Shown: piece by piece, positions 46,188-56,457 of the stretch
How the letters are laid out: every line of letters begins with the position of its first letter
How positions within the stretch are numbered: position 1 is the stretch's first letter
The notes under the pieces: generated by a model
What the model saw: only the letters and a program-made list of their open reading frames with translations
Told to the model about the DNA's origin: nothing
Databases searched by the model: none
Position numbers and translations under genes: made by a program
Assembly: GCA_030065095.1 (NCBI GenBank)
Contig: JASJDP010000001.1
Coordinates: 186,001-250,000, forward strand
DNA length: 64,000 bases
Origin: Rhodobacter sp.
GTDB taxonomy: Bacteria; Pseudomonadota; Alphaproteobacteria; Rhodobacterales; Rhodobacteraceae
Reading direction: 5' to 3'

Positions 46188-47261
46188 ATGGGGGGTGAGT
46201 ATTCCCGACGAGCGTTCTTTGCGATCTCTACGGCAGGTCTGGCAATTCCCTATCTGTCAAAACCACTGCGTGCGCAGACGCTTCCCTCGCTTGCCAAAAT
46301 CGCCGCAAGACGTGGGCTGGAGTTCGGGTCCTGTTTCTCGCCGGACGGCAACGCGGCCTATAACCGACTGGTGGCGTTTCATTCGACGGTAACCGCCGCC
46401 GAGTGGGGGATGAAACCCCGCGAAATCGCACCCTCCGCTAGAGCCCGGCGTTGGGGCACTGCGGACCGGGCCTACCAGTTCGCCACCCAAAACGGACTAC
46501 GCTTTCACGGCCACACGTTGTTCTGGCACCAGGAGCCGCTGTCCTGGGCGGCCGACGCGAATTGGGAAACGGTCAAGGCCAAATATGGTGGATTTATCCG
46601 CGAGGTCGCCGGACGCTACCATGGCGCAGTATCGTGGGACGTACTAAACGAGCCGCTAGAAGAGGCAACGCGACTGCGGAACGAAGTCTTCCTGAACCGT
46701 TTCGGCATCGACTTCATCGAATTCTGCCTGCGGGAGGCCCATGCCGTCGCTCCCAACGCCAAATTGGTAATCAACGACTATAATCTCGACTGCGCGGGCA
46801 ATTGGTGCTCTTCCAAGCGTCGCAACGCACTATGGCTGCTCAAAGAGCTAAGAAAGCGCAAGGCACCTGTGCATGCATTGGGCATTCAGGGGCACCTGTC
46901 GTCGAAATACAGCCCTTCCGGAGCCAAGACGGCCTCGCTTATCAAGGCCGCGGCGCGGTCGGGCATCGCGAGTTACATCACAGAGATGGATGTAAACGAC
47001 AGCCAATTCCCCGCCGATATTGCCAAGCGCGATGAGCGTGTCGCCGAGTATTACTACGAGTTTCTCAGACGCGTTTTGAAGGCCAAGGGGTTGAAACGGG
47101 TGATGTTCTGGGGATTTGGCGATCGCTACTCCTGGATAACAAAGGGGCACACCGGCGAGCGCAGAAGGCCCGGCACCGGGGCGGCGCGCCCGGTCTTGTT
47201 CGACGCCGAACTTCGGCCGAAACCGGCTTTCTGGGCCATAAAGGAGGTGCTGGAGGCGTGA
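46188..47261 (+). CDS. Tat-exported GH10 endo-1,4-beta-xylanase-like hydrolase
   Basis: A 357-residue glycoside hydrolase family 10 protein. The acid/base is Glu155 in WDVLNEP and the nucleophile Glu266 in YITEMDVND; HGHTLFWHQ and VINDYNLD are further family marks. The N-terminus SRRAFFAISTAGLAI is a twin-arginine signal, so it is folded before export. Codons are visibly less GC-rich than in flanking ruv and tol genes, and no other xylan genes are near, so recent acquisition is likely. The substrate may be xylan or an exopolysaccharide. Confidence 0.9.
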   Translation: MGGEYSRRAFFAISTAGLAIPYLSKPLRAQTLPSLAKIAARRGLEFGSCFSPDGNAAYNRLVAFHSTVTAAEWGMKPREIAPSARARRWGTADRAYQFATQNGLRFHGHTLFWHQEPLSWAADANWETVKAKYGGFIREVAGRYHGAVSWDVLNEPLEEATRLRNEVFLNRFGIDFIEFCLREAHAVAPNAKLVINDYNLDCAGNWCSSKRRNALWLLKELRKRKAPVHALGIQGHLSSKYSPSGAKTASLIKAAARSGIASYITEMDVNDSQFPADIAKRDERVAEYYYEFLRRVLKAKGLKRVMFWGFGDRYSWITKGHTGERRRPGTGAARPVLFDAELRPKPAFWAIKEVLEA

Positions 47262-47369
47262 CCAAACGCACGCTGTGTCCGGGGCTGCGATGCTGAGGGG
47301 CTCGGCCAGAGCTTGAATGCCTGCAAAGCAGAGGCTACCGGCTGAGCCCGAGCATCAAGAAAGCCCGGT

Positions 47370-47783
47370 ATGACCCACCGCTTCCCCATCCGCGTCTATT
47401 ACGAGGACACCGACCTTGCCGGGATCGTCTATTACGCCAACTATCTGAAATTCATCGAACGGGCGCGGACAGAGTTCGTGCGCGAGGCAGGGATCGATCA
47501 GGTGGCCCTGAAGGCCGAACAGGGCATCGTCTTTGCCGTGCGTAGGGTCGAGGCGGAATACCTGTTGCCGGCCCGGTTTCAGGACGATCTGACGGTCGAG
47601 ACGCGGATCCACGCGATCTCGGGCGCGCGGCTGGTCCTGGGGCAGGACGTGCTGCGGGACGGCGACCTGCTGGTCCGGTCGGTGGTGACGCTGGTGGCAC
47701 TGACCGGCACCGGACGGCCGGCGCGGCTGCCGGCGGATATTCGCCGACGGCTCGGGGGATCCGTGGGCGATTTGGGCCCGTGA
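47370..47783 (+). CDS. ybgC: Tol-Pal-associated acyl-CoA thioesterase YbgC
   Basis: A 137-residue hotdog-fold thioesterase starting HRFPIRVYYEDTDLAGIVYYANYLKF, which holds the catalytic Asp in the YEDTD motif. YbgC hydrolyses acyl-CoA or acyl-carrier thioesters near the inner membrane and nearly always heads the tol-pal operon, as here. Confidence 0.95.
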   Translation: MTHRFPIRVYYEDTDLAGIVYYANYLKFIERARTEFVREAGIDQVALKAEQGIVFAVRRVEAEYLLPARFQDDLTVETRIHAISGARLVLGQDVLRDGDLLVRSVVTLVALTGTGRPARLPADIRRRLGGSVGDLGP

Positions 47784-47873
47784 CGCGGTTTTCTTGGCTT
47801 TCCCCCTGATTTTGCGTTAGCTTCGCGCGTAATCAGAGCCTGAAAAACGCGGGCCGAACCAAGAGCAGGACCT

Positions 47874-48542
47874 ATGGACGCCGATTTCTCTTTCTTCGCG
47901 CTTTTCTGGCGCGCTTCCCTTGTCGTGCAGCTGGTGATGATCCTGCTGCTTGTGGCCTCGGTCTGGGCCTGGGGGATCATCCTTCAGAAACTGATCAACT
48001 ACCGCCGCGCCCGGGCCGAGGCGGCGGTGTTCGACGAGTCGTTCTGGTCGGGCGAACCGCTGGACGAGCTATACGACAAGATCGGGCCCGCGCCGGAGGG
48101 ATCGTCGGAAAAGATCTTTGCCGCCGGCATGCTGGAATGGCGGCGGTCGCACCGGCAGGATGGCGGCCTGATCGCGGGGGCCCAGGCGCGCATCGACCGG
48201 TCGATGGACGTGGCGATCAACAAGGAGGCCGAGGGGCTGAACGGCGGGCTGTCGTTTCTGGCCACGGTGGGCTCGACCGCGCCGTTCGTGGGGCTGTTCG
48301 GCACGGTCTGGGGGATCATGCGGTCGTTCATCGAGATCGCCGGGCAGCAGTCGACCAACCTCGCCGTGGTGGCCCCGGGCATCGCCGAGGCGCTGCTGGC
48401 CACGGGGCTGGGGCTCTTGGCGGCGATCCCGGCGGTGGTCTTCTACAACAAGCTATCCGCCGACAGCGACCGGATCGTCGCCGGGTATGAGGCCTTTGCC
48501 GACGAATTCGCGACGATCCTGTCGCGGCAGCTGGATTCCTGA
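47874..48542 (+). CDS. tolQ: TolQ inner-membrane channel subunit
   Basis: A 222-residue MotA/TolQ/ExbB family proton channel subunit with three helices: residues 15-40 and the pair in GLSFLATVGSTAPFVGLFGTVWGIM and LLATGLGLLAAIPAVVFYNKL. With TolR it drives TolA for outer-membrane constriction at division. Ribosome site AGCAGGA before ATG. Confidence 0.96.
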   Translation: MDADFSFFALFWRASLVVQLVMILLLVASVWAWGIILQKLINYRRARAEAAVFDESFWSGEPLDELYDKIGPAPEGSSEKIFAAGMLEWRRSHRQDGGLIAGAQARIDRSMDVAINKEAEGLNGGLSFLATVGSTAPFVGLFGTVWGIMRSFIEIAGQQSTNLAVVAPGIAEALLATGLGLLAAIPAVVFYNKLSADSDRIVAGYEAFADEFATILSRQLDS

Positions 48543-48545
48543 GCG

Positions 48546-49028
48546 GTGGGCGCGGGGGTCATCCAGGGCTCGGGCGGGGCCGAACGGCGCGGGCGCGACC
48601 AGCGGCGCCGCGGGCGCTATCGGGCGATGAGCGAGATCAACGTCACTCCGTTCGTGGACGTGATGCTGGTACTCCTGATCATCTTCATGGTGTCCGCGCC
48701 GCTGTTGACGGTGGGCGTGCCGGTGGATCTGCCCGAGACGGCGGCCGAGGCACTGCCGATGGAACAGGAAGAACCGCTGACCGTGACGCTGACCGCCGAG
48801 GGGCGGCTGTTGATCCAGACCACCGAGACGCCGGCCGCCGAACTGATCGGCAAGCTGCGCGCGATCGCAGCGGAACGCACGAGCGACAAGGTGTTCCTGC
48901 GCGCCGACGGGGCGATCCCCTATGAACAGGTGGTGCAGGTGATGGGGGCGCTGAATGCGGGCGGTTTCCGCAATATCGGGCTGGTGACGGATACCGGTGG
49001 GCCGCGGCTGGACGAGAGCGGTGGATAG
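48546..49028 (+). CDS. tolR: TolR, ExbD/TolR family
   Basis: A 160-residue protein with a basic N-terminus, the ISEINVTPFVDVMLVLLIIFMV-type helix (here MSEINVTPF then DVMLVLLIIFMVSAPL) carrying the proton-path Asp, and a periplasmic domain (VFLRADGAIPYEQVVQVMGAL). GTG 48546 gives the family's Gly/Arg-rich beginning and lies three bases after tolQ. Confidence 0.95.
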   Translation: MGAGVIQGSGGAERRGRDQRRRGRYRAMSEINVTPFVDVMLVLLIIFMVSAPLLTVGVPVDLPETAAEALPMEQEEPLTVTLTAEGRLLIQTTETPAAELIGKLRAIAAERTSDKVFLRADGAIPYEQVVQVMGALNAGGFRNIGLVTDTGGPRLDESGG

Positions 49029-49212
49029 AACGGGACGTTTCTAGATTGGGATGCAAACCATCCGTTCCGCCGGGGCGTTCGTTCCGGACTGCGCCCGGTG
49101 ACGGGGGGCCCTGGGCGCAGGTGGGCCGGGCTCACGCCGGGATTCGGGTGCGATCCGTGGCTATTTGCGCCATCGATATGCGTTTGGCCCCAGCGGACCG
49201 GACCGGACCGGC

Positions 49213-50346
49213 ATGACCACCGGCACGAAACTCTCGGTGGCGGGCCACGGAATTCTGTTGCTCTGGCTCGCCGTTGGCGGGCTGTTTCGGGGCGAGCCGG
49301 AGCCACCTGTGCTGGAGGCGGCGGACGTGTCGCTGATCTCGGCCGAGGAATTTGCGGCGCTGAGCGTGCCGCAGGACAGCCCCGACGCGGCGCAGGAGGT
49401 GCCCGTACCGGAGGTGCCGGAGGTCGATGCCTCGCCCGTGCCTGCCCTTCGGCCCGAAACTCCGCCCACCCCGCCCGACGTGCCCGATCCGGCGGCGAGC
49501 GTGCCGCCGGACGACGCGCCCGACGCCTTGCCGACGCCCGAGCCGCCTGGGGCAGAGGTGGCCGATGCGCCCCCTGCCCCCATCGCACCTCCCAGTGTCG
49601 AGGCACCGCCGGACCTGTCCCAGCCCAGCGACACGCCGCAGCCGCGCGATGCGCCGCGCGTCGCACCGGTTCCCGTGCCGGAGACGCCGAGCGCGCCAGA
49701 GATCGCCGACACCCCTGCCCCGCGGATTTCCCCCGATGCGCCGACCGACCGGCGCGCCGAGGAGGAACCGGAGGCCGCACCGGAAGAGGCCACCACGGAG
49801 ATCGTGACCGAGGCCGAAACGCCGTCACCCGCGGCGCCGGCATCCTCGCCGCGCCCGCCCGGCCGACCGGTCCTGACCGCCGTTGCGCCAGAGCCCGAAC
49901 CGACGCCGGAACCGGCCCCCGATGTGCCCGCAGACGCGATTGCCGACGCTGTCGCCGCTGCCGTTGCGGCCCCCCCGGCAGAGCCCGCGCCCGCCCCGGC
50001 ACCCGTCGCCGCCCCAGCCGGACCGCCGTTGTCGCGATCCGAGAAGGACGGGCTGCGGGTGGCGGTGCAGCAGTGCTGGAACGTGGGCTCTCTGAGTTCC
50101 GATGCGCTTCAGGTGACCGTCGTGGTCGCGGTGTCGATGTTGCGCGACGGCACGCCGGATACCGGGTCGATCCGCATGCTGAACGCCTCGGGCGGATCGG
50201 ACGCGGCGGCACGGCAGGCGTTCGAGACGGCGCGGCGGGCGATCATCCGCTGCGGCGCACGCGGCTATGATCTGCCGGTGGAGAAGTACGATCACTGGCG
50301 GGACATTGAAATGACATTCAATCCAGAGAGAATGCGGATCAAATGA
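49213..50346 (+). CDS. tolA: TolA, TonB-C-like energy transducer
   Basis: A 377-residue protein with one N-terminal membrane helix ([17 protein letters not shown]), a very long Pro/Ala/Glu-rich periplasmic arm (about 45-270) and a TolA/TonB C-terminal domain ([29 protein letters not shown]). It spans the periplasm to contact Pal/TolB. The arm is Pro-rich rather than the Ala/Lys helix of enterics, as usual in this group. Gap to tolR is 184 bp. Confidence 0.92.
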   Translation: MTTGTKLSVAGHGILLLWLAVGGLFRGEPEPPVLEAADVSLISAEEFAALSVPQDSPDAAQEVPVPEVPEVDASPVPALRPETPPTPPDVPDPAASVPPDDAPDALPTPEPPGAEVADAPPAPIAPPSVEAPPDLSQPSDTPQPRDAPRVAPVPVPETPSAPEIADTPAPRISPDAPTDRRAEEEPEAAPEEATTEIVTEAETPSPAAPASSPRPPGRPVLTAVAPEPEPTPEPAPDVPADAIADAVAAAVAAPPAEPAPAPAPVAAPAGPPLSRSEKDGLRVAVQQCWNVGSLSSDALQVTVVVAVSMLRDGTPDTGSIRMLNASGGSDAAARQAFETARRAIIRCGARGYDLPVEKYDHWRDIEMTFNPERMRIK

Positions 50347-51671
50347 GACGGCTTTTCACCCTGACGCTTTCGCTGGCCCTGGCCGCCCTGTCCCTGCCTG
50401 TGGCGGCGCAGTCGCCCGGACCGCTGCGGATCGAGATCACCGAGGGCGTGATCGAGCCCCTGCCCTTCGCTCTGCCCCAGTTCGTGGCCGAGAATGCGGG
50501 GGCCGAGGCGATGGCGGCGCAGATCAGCCAGCTGATTGCCGCCGATCTGGTGGGTACGGGGCTGTTCCGGGAAATCCCGAGGGACGCCTTTATCTCGACC
50601 GTCACCAGCTTTTCCAGCCCGGTGCAGTATTCCGACTGGAAAGCGATCAACGCCCAGGCGCTGGTGACCGGCGCGGTCGGCACCACATCGGACGGGCGGG
50701 TGACGGTGAAGTTCCGCCTGTTCGACGTCTTCGCCGAAGCGCAGCTGGGCGACGGGCTGCAATTCGCGGCGAGCCAGGCAAGCTGGCGGCGGATGGCGCA
50801 CAAGGTGGCCGACGCGGTTTACAGCCGGATCACCGGTGAGGAGGGTTATTTCGACAGCCGGGTGGTATTCGTCTCGGCCTCGGGCCCGAAGAACGCGCGC
50901 CGCACCCGGCTGGCGATCATGGACTACGACGGGGCGAACCTGCAGTTTCTGACCGACAGCGCCTCGCTGGTGCTGGCCCCGCGGATATCGCCCAAGGGTG
51001 ACCGGGTGCTTTATACCAGCTACGAGACCGGCGCCCCGCGGATCCATGTGCTCGACGTCGGCACAACTCAGCGGCGGGTCCTGGAGCAGGAGTCCGGTGC
51101 GATGTCGGTTGGGCCGTCGTTTACCCCCGATGGCGGCCGGGTCGTGTATTCGCTGGCCAAGGGCGGAAATTCCGACATCTACGAACTGGCGATCGCGACC
51201 GGCACGGTGCGGCAGCTGACCAGCGGACCGGCGATCGAGACCGCGCCGAGCGTGTCGCCCGACGGGCAGTTCATCGTTTTCGAAAGCGATCGCTCGGGAA
51301 CCCAGCAGCTATACGTGATGCCCGCGGGCGGCGGCGAGGCCACGCGGATCAGCTTTGGCCCCGGCCGGTACGGCGCGCCGGTCTGGTCGCCGCGCGGCGA
51401 TCTGATCGCCTTCGTGAAGCAGAACAAGGGCCGGTTCCATATCGGCGTGATGCGGACCGACGGATCCGAAGAACGGTTGCTGACCGCCTCGTTTCTGGAT
51501 GAGAGCCCGACCTGGTCGCCGAACGGCCGGGTGATCATGTTCACCCGCGAAACCCAGGGTCCGACCGGCGCGCCCGCGCTTTATTCCGTCGATATCTCGG
51601 GCCGGAACCTGCGGCGGGTGCCGACCGAAGGCCCGGCCTCGGACCCGGCCTGGTCGCCGCTATTGCCGTAA
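50343..51671 (+). CDS. tolB: TolB periplasmic beta-propeller
   Basis: A 442-residue protein with a signal peptide (residues 1-20, VAAQ), the N-terminal alpha/beta domain ([19 protein letters not shown]) and a six-bladed propeller built of repeated [18 protein letters not shown] / [10 protein letters not shown] units. It binds Pal and TolA. Start ATG overlaps the tolA stop (ATGA). Confidence 0.97.
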   Translation: MRRLFTLTLSLALAALSLPVAAQSPGPLRIEITEGVIEPLPFALPQFVAENAGAEAMAAQISQLIAADLVGTGLFREIPRDAFISTVTSFSSPVQYSDWKAINAQALVTGAVGTTSDGRVTVKFRLFDVFAEAQLGDGLQFAASQASWRRMAHKVADAVYSRITGEEGYFDSRVVFVSASGPKNARRTRLAIMDYDGANLQFLTDSASLVLAPRISPKGDRVLYTSYETGAPRIHVLDVGTTQRRVLEQESGAMSVGPSFTPDGGRVVYSLAKGGNSDIYELAIATGTVRQLTSGPAIETAPSVSPDGQFIVFESDRSGTQQLYVMPAGGGEATRISFGPGRYGAPVWSPRGDLIAFVKQNKGRFHIGVMRTDGSEERLLTASFLDESPTWSPNGRVIMFTRETQGPTGAPALYSVDISGRNLRRVPTEGPASDPAWSPLLP

Positions 51672-51753
51672 GGCGTGATCCGTTCCCAATTCCCGAAAAA
51701 ACTGCTAATCTGTCGACAATCGAGCAACAATGACCCGGAAGAGGCCCCTTTCC

Positions 51754-52266
51754 ATGATCCATATCCGCATTGCCCTGGGCGCCGCCGTACTGGCCGCAAT
51801 GGGCGCCTGCACCAGCCCCGACCGGCTGGGTGGCGGCGACACCGTCGACCTAAACAACCAGGCCGGGCTTGGCGCCGAGATCGGACCGGTCGAGACGGGC
51901 ACGGCAGAGTATTTCAGCAACAGCGTGGGCGACCGCGTGCTGTTCGCGGTGGACCAGTCGACGCTGTCGCCCGAGGCGCAGGGCGTTCTGGCCGCGCAGG
52001 CGGCTTGGTTGATCGACAACCGCGATTTCAACGCCAAGATCGAGGGCCATGCCGACGAACAGGGCACCCGGGTCTATAACTTCAACCTCGGCGAAAAACG
52101 CGCCAATGCGGTTCGGGAATACCTGATTTCGCAAGGGGTCGCGCCGGGGCGGCTTTCCACGATCAGCTATGGCAAGGAGCGGCCGATCGAGATCTGCTCG
52201 GAAGAGGCGTGCTATGCCAAGAACCGCCGCGCGGTGACGGTGATCGCCGCCGGGCTGACGAGCTGA
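51754..52266 (+). CDS. pal: Pal, peptidoglycan-associated lipoprotein
   Basis: A 170-residue OmpA-C-like outer-membrane lipoprotein. The lipobox is AAMGAC with the modified Cys about residue 19. The peptidoglycan-binding motif DNRDFNAKIEGHADEQGTRVYNFNLGEKRA is complete. ATG 51754 gives a standard signal; an in-frame ATG at 51730 would add eight polar residues. Confidence 0.96.
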   Translation: MIHIRIALGAAVLAAMGACTSPDRLGGGDTVDLNNQAGLGAEIGPVETGTAEYFSNSVGDRVLFAVDQSTLSPEAQGVLAAQAAWLIDNRDFNAKIEGHADEQGTRVYNFNLGEKRANAVREYLISQGVAPGRLSTISYGKERPIEICSEEACYAKNRRAVTVIAAGLTS

Positions 52267-52267
52267 C

Positions 52268-53098
52268 ATGCAGGGCCTGCGGTGGATGATCGCCGCAGCG
52301 GCGCTGGCGGTCTGGCCGCTGGCGCCGGTGGCGGCGCAGGATCAGACGCTGGCGGATATCCGGCAGGAACTGTCGGTGCTGTTCGTGGACATACAGCGGC
52401 TGAAGCGCGAGTTGTCGACGACTGCCGGGCCGTCCGTGGCGGCGGGCGGCGGCACCGTGCTGGACCGGGTGAACCGGATCGAGGCGGAATTGCAGCGGTT
52501 GACGGCACGGACCGAGGAACTGGAGTTCCGGGTAAGCCGGGTGGTCAGCGACGGCACCAACAGGATCGGCGATCTGGAATTCCGGCTGTGCGAACTTGAA
52601 CCCGGTTGCGAGGTCGGCAGCCTTGGCGAGACCCCGACCCTCGGCGGCGAAGCCGCCACGCCGGTGGCGGTGGCGCCCGTGGCGGCGCCGCAAACGGGCG
52701 GCGAGACACAGATGGCGATGGGCGAGCAGGCGGATTTCGACCGGGCCGTGGCCGCGCTGGAGGGCGGCGACCTGACGGGTGCTGCCGAGATGTTCCAGAC
52801 CTTTGCCGCCACCTATCCTGGCGGGCCGCTGAATGGAGAGGCGCATTACCTGCGCGGCGAGGCCTTGACGGGGCTGGGCGAGACGGCGGCGGCGGCCCGG
52901 GCCTATCTCGAAAGCTATTCCGGCTGGCGCGACGGACCGCGGGCACCCAGCGCCCTGTTGCGGCTGGGGGAATCGCTCGCCGATTTGGGACAGACCCGCG
53001 AGGCCTGCATCATGCTCGATGAGGTCGCCACGCGGTATCCCGGCGCGCCGGAGGTTGACGAGGCGGCGGCCGAGAGCCAGCGCCTGGGCTGTTCGTGA
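52268..53098 (+). CDS. cpoB: CpoB (YbgF) Tol-Pal coordinator
   Basis: A 276-residue periplasmic protein: signal peptide (1-23, VAAQ), an N-terminal coiled coil (QRLKREL, VNRIEAELQRLTARTEELEFRV), an Ala/Pro linker and three tetratricopeptide-like repeats (AAEMFQTFAATYPGGPLNGEAHYLRGEAL and following). It links Tol-Pal movement to cell-wall synthesis at division. Confidence 0.93.
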   Translation: MQGLRWMIAAAALAVWPLAPVAAQDQTLADIRQELSVLFVDIQRLKRELSTTAGPSVAAGGGTVLDRVNRIEAELQRLTARTEELEFRVSRVVSDGTNRIGDLEFRLCELEPGCEVGSLGETPTLGGEAATPVAVAPVAAPQTGGETQMAMGEQADFDRAVAALEGGDLTGAAEMFQTFAATYPGGPLNGEAHYLRGEALTGLGETAAAARAYLESYSGWRDGPRAPSALLRLGESLADLGQTREACIMLDEVATRYPGAPEVDEAAAESQRLGCS

Positions 53099-54339
53099 GC
53101 GACGCCGCCGCGCTGCTGTCCCATCTCGACCGCGCCTTTCCCGCCGATGCGCTGCCTGCGCGGCTGGGCGTCGCGGTTTCCGGCGGCAGCGACAGTCTGG
53201 GCCTTCTGCATCTGCTGCTTGACTGGGGCCGGGTGCCGCTGGTGGCGGTAACGGTCGATCATGGATTGCGAGAGGAAAGCGCGGGCGAGGCCGCGCAAGT
53301 GGCCGAAACCTGCCGCGGGCTGGGTGTTCGGCACGCCACGCTCGAATGGACGGGCTGGGATGGCACCGGCAACCTGCAGGACCAGGCGCGGCGCGCACGC
53401 TACCGGCTGCTGTCCGACTGGGCGGCGTCGGAAGAATTGGCGCACATCGCCCTCGGCCACACGCTGGACGATCAGGCCGAGACGTTTTTGCTGGGGCTGG
53501 CGCGCGGCGCCGGACTGGACGGGTTGACGGGGATGCGGCCGGTGTTCCGCCGGGGTGGCACTCGGTTCCACCGGCCTTTGCTGGAGGTCCGGCACGGCCT
53601 CCTGCGCAGCTATCTGACCGGACGCGGCGTCAACTGGATCGACGACCCGACGAACGTGAACACGCATTTCGACCGCGTCAAGGCGCGCCGGGCGCTGGAA
53701 GCCCTGGCGCCGCTTGGCATCGACGCCGGGGGGCTGGGTCAGACCATCGCGAATCTGAGCGATACGCGGTCCGGCATAGAGACGTTTCTGCAGGGCTGGG
53801 CCCGGCATCACGTGACCGAGGACCGGGGCGATCTGTTGATCGACACCGCTGGATTTGACGACCTGCCACCGGATTTCGCCCGGCGGGTTCTGAACGCCGG
53901 ACTGCGCTGGATCTCGGGTGCCGATTACCCGCCGCGCGCAGGGGCAGTGATGACGGTGATACATGGCGCGCGCGAGGGAAGGAGCACCTTGCATGGCTGC
54001 CTGATCTCTTTCGGCAGCCCTGGAATTCGACTCGCCCGGGAACCGCAGGCTGCCGCCCGCGCCGGGGCCTGTGCCACCGATGCGGTCTGGGACGGGCGCT
54101 GGCGACTGTGCGGTCCGCACGCGCCGGATCTGGAAATCCGTGCCCTCGGGGCGCCGGGGCTGAACGCCTGCGCGGACTGGCGAACGACGCTGATGCCACG
54201 CGATTCGCTGCTGTCGTCGCCGGCGGTCTGGCGCGACGGCACGCTCATCGCCGCGCCAATCACGGGATTTTCGGCGGGTTGGACAGCGCTTTTGGCGCCG
54301 GGACGGGACGAATTCGCCGAAAGCCTTATATCTCGTTGA
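53095..54339 (+). CDS. tilS: tRNA(Ile)-lysidine synthetase
   Basis: A 414-residue PP-loop ATPase that converts C34 of tRNA-Ile(CAU) to lysidine so that it reads AUA. The PP-loop is VAVSGGSDSLGLLHLL (about residues 26-41); VDHGLREES, the HTLDDQAETFLLGLARG motif and a basic C-terminal part are present. GTG 53095 overlaps the cpoB stop. Essential in most bacteria. Confidence 0.94.
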   Translation: MSDAAALLSHLDRAFPADALPARLGVAVSGGSDSLGLLHLLLDWGRVPLVAVTVDHGLREESAGEAAQVAETCRGLGVRHATLEWTGWDGTGNLQDQARRARYRLLSDWAASEELAHIALGHTLDDQAETFLLGLARGAGLDGLTGMRPVFRRGGTRFHRPLLEVRHGLLRSYLTGRGVNWIDDPTNVNTHFDRVKARRALEALAPLGIDAGGLGQTIANLSDTRSGIETFLQGWARHHVTEDRGDLLIDTAGFDDLPPDFARRVLNAGLRWISGADYPPRAGAVMTVIHGAREGRSTLHGCLISFGSPGIRLAREPQAAARAGACATDAVWDGRWRLCGPHAPDLEIRALGAPGLNACADWRTTLMPRDSLLSSPAVWRDGTLIAAPITGFSAGWTALLAPGRDEFAESLISR

Positions 54340-54363
54340 ACACCGCCGCCCAATCCTTATCTT
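54336..54363 (+). promoter_or_regulatory. possible heat-shock-type promoter of ftsH
   Basis: TTGAAC (54336-54341) and TATCTT (54358-54363) with a 16-bp spacer lie just before the ftsH ribosome site and overlap the end of tilS. The shape is like the groES promoter in this window. Confidence 0.4.
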
Positions 54364-54416
54364 AGGAGGGCGCACCGCAGCATCCGCAGCGGGCCACACG
54401 AATGAAGGAGATTGCC

Positions 54417-56336
54417 TTGGGCAACGCCAGAAACATCGCGTTTTGGGTCGTTCTATTCCTGTTGATCCTTGCGCTGTTCAACCTCTTCAGCGGCGGGCAG
54501 TCGACGATATCGACACGCTCGATCAGCTACTCGGAATTCGTCGACCGGGTTGACGCAAACGAGGTGAGCTCGGTCACGCTCGATGGCGAGCGCATCCTCT
54601 TTCGCGGCAATGACGGTAACGATTACGTGACAATCCGCCCCGATGGCGCGGATATCACCGATCAGCTGATCCAGAACAACGTGACCGTGCGGGCCGAACC
54701 GCAGGAACAGTCCGGATTTACCACGGTGCTGATGACCTTCCTGCCGTTCCTGATCCTGATCGGCGTCTGGATCTATTTCATGAACCGGATGCAGGGCGGC
54801 GGTCGCGGCGGCGCGATGGGCTTTGGCAAGAGCCGGGCGAAGCTCTTGACCGAAAAGCACGGCCGCGTGACCTTTGACGACGTGGCCGGCATCGACGAAG
54901 CCAAGGAAGAACTGGAGGAGATCGTCGAATTCCTCCGCAACCCGCAGAAATTCTCGCGTCTCGGCGGCAAGATCCCGAAAGGCGCGCTGCTGGTCGGTCC
55001 GCCGGGCACCGGTAAGACACTGCTGGCCCGCGCGATTGCGGGCGAGGCCGGTGTGCCGTTCTTCACGATCTCGGGCTCGGATTTCGTCGAGATGTTCGTG
55101 GGTGTCGGCGCCTCCCGGGTGCGCGACATGTTCGAGCAGGCAAAGAAGAACGCGCCCTGTATCGTGTTCATCGACGAAATCGACGCTGTCGGACGGAGCC
55201 GTGGTGTCGGCTACGGCGGCGGCAACGACGAGCGCGAGCAGACGCTGAACCAGCTGCTGGTCGAGATGGACGGGTTCGAGGCGAACGAGGGCATCATCAT
55301 CGTCGCGGCGACGAACCGTCCCGACGTGCTTGACCCGGCGCTCTTGCGTCCGGGCCGGTTCGACCGGCAGGTGCAGGTGCCGAACCCCGACATCAAGGGC
55401 CGCGAAAAGATCCTGGGCGTCCACGCCCGCAAGGTGCCCTTGGGGCCGGACGTGGACCTGCGCATCATCGCGCGCGGCACGCCGGGGTTCTCCGGCGCCG
55501 ACCTGGCGAATCTGGTCAACGAATCCGCCTTGATGGCCGCACGTGTGGGCCGGCGGTTCGTGACGATGGAGGATTTCGAATCCGCCAAGGACAAGGTCAT
55601 GATGGGGGCCGAGCGCCGGTCGATGGTCATGACCGAGGACGAAAAGAAGCTGACCGCCTATCACGAGGCCGGGCATGCGATCGTCGGCCTGAACGTCCCG
55701 CAGCACGATCCGATCCACAAGGCGACGATCATCCCGCGCGGCCGCGCGTTGGGGCTGGTGCTGTCGCTGCCCGAGCGCGATCAGCTGTCGGTCACCTTCA
55801 CCAAGTACAAGTCCAAGATCGCCATGGCGATGGGCGGCAAGGTGGCCGAAGAGTTGATTTTCGGGAAGGAGAACGTGACCTCCGGCGCGGCCTCGGACAT
55901 CCAGCAGGTGTCGAAGATCGCCCGCGCGATGGTGACGCAGTTCGGCTTTTCGGATCAGCTTGGCAATATCGACTATGCCAACGAGCAGCAGTCGTATCTA
56001 GGGACCTACAACACCCCCGCCAATGTCTCGCCCGAAACGCTGGAGCGGATCGACGAGGAGGTTCGCCAGATCGTCGACGAAGGGTACGAGACCGCCAAGC
56101 GGATCCTGACCGAGAAAAACGAGGATCTGCACCGCCTGGCGCAGGGCCTGTTGGAATACGAGACGCTGACCGGCAACGAGATCACCAAGGTGATCGCAGG
56201 CGAGCCGTTGAACCGGGGGGACGATGACGACGTCACGCCGGCAGGCGGCGGTTCGGCCAGCATCACGGCGATCCCGAAGACCAAGCCGAAGCCGAAGCCG
56301 CCCAGCGATCCTGGCATGGAGCCGGAGCCGACCTGA
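54417..56336 (+). CDS. ftsH: ATP-dependent zinc metalloprotease FtsH
   Basis: A 639-residue membrane AAA+ protease degrading misassembled membrane proteins and short-lived regulators. It has an N-terminal helix ([18 protein letters not shown]), a periplasmic part, a second helix ([19 protein letters not shown]), Walker A GPPGTGKT, Walker [11 protein letters not shown] and the zinc motif HEAGH. The start is placed at TTG 54417: AAGGAG lies six bases upstream and the protein then begins [10 protein letters not shown] as in relatives. ATG 54402 would start before that ribosome site. Confidence 0.96.
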   Translation: MGNARNIAFWVVLFLLILALFNLFSGGQSTISTRSISYSEFVDRVDANEVSSVTLDGERILFRGNDGNDYVTIRPDGADITDQLIQNNVTVRAEPQEQSGFTTVLMTFLPFLILIGVWIYFMNRMQGGGRGGAMGFGKSRAKLLTEKHGRVTFDDVAGIDEAKEELEEIVEFLRNPQKFSRLGGKIPKGALLVGPPGTGKTLLARAIAGEAGVPFFTISGSDFVEMFVGVGASRVRDMFEQAKKNAPCIVFIDEIDAVGRSRGVGYGGGNDEREQTLNQLLVEMDGFEANEGIIIVAATNRPDVLDPALLRPGRFDRQVQVPNPDIKGREKILGVHARKVPLGPDVDLRIIARGTPGFSGADLANLVNESALMAARVGRRFVTMEDFESAKDKVMMGAERRSMVMTEDEKKLTAYHEAGHAIVGLNVPQHDPIHKATIIPRGRALGLVLSLPERDQLSVTFTKYKSKIAMAMGGKVAEELIFGKENVTSGAASDIQQVSKIARAMVTQFGFSDQLGNIDYANEQQSYLGTYNTPANVSPETLERIDEEVRQIVDEGYETAKRILTEKNEDLHRLAQGLLEYETLTGNEITKVIAGEPLNRGDDDDVTPAGGGSASITAIPKTKPKPKPPSDPGMEPEPT

Positions 56337-56356
56337 GGCCACCACCGCGACATCGA

Positions 56357-56386
56357 CCCCCGCGCCCGCCGCGGGGGTTTTTCTTT
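56357..56386 (+). terminator. rho-independent terminator after ftsH
   Basis: Arms CCCCCGCG and CGCGGGGG with a five-base loop are followed by TTTTTCTTT, 20 bp beyond the ftsH stop. Confidence 0.92.
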
Positions 56387-56457
56387 GTGCGCCGGCACAA
56401 ACGGTCTTGCCGCCCGGCGCGGCGCGGGACACTGTCTGCCGCGAAAGGAGCCCTCCC

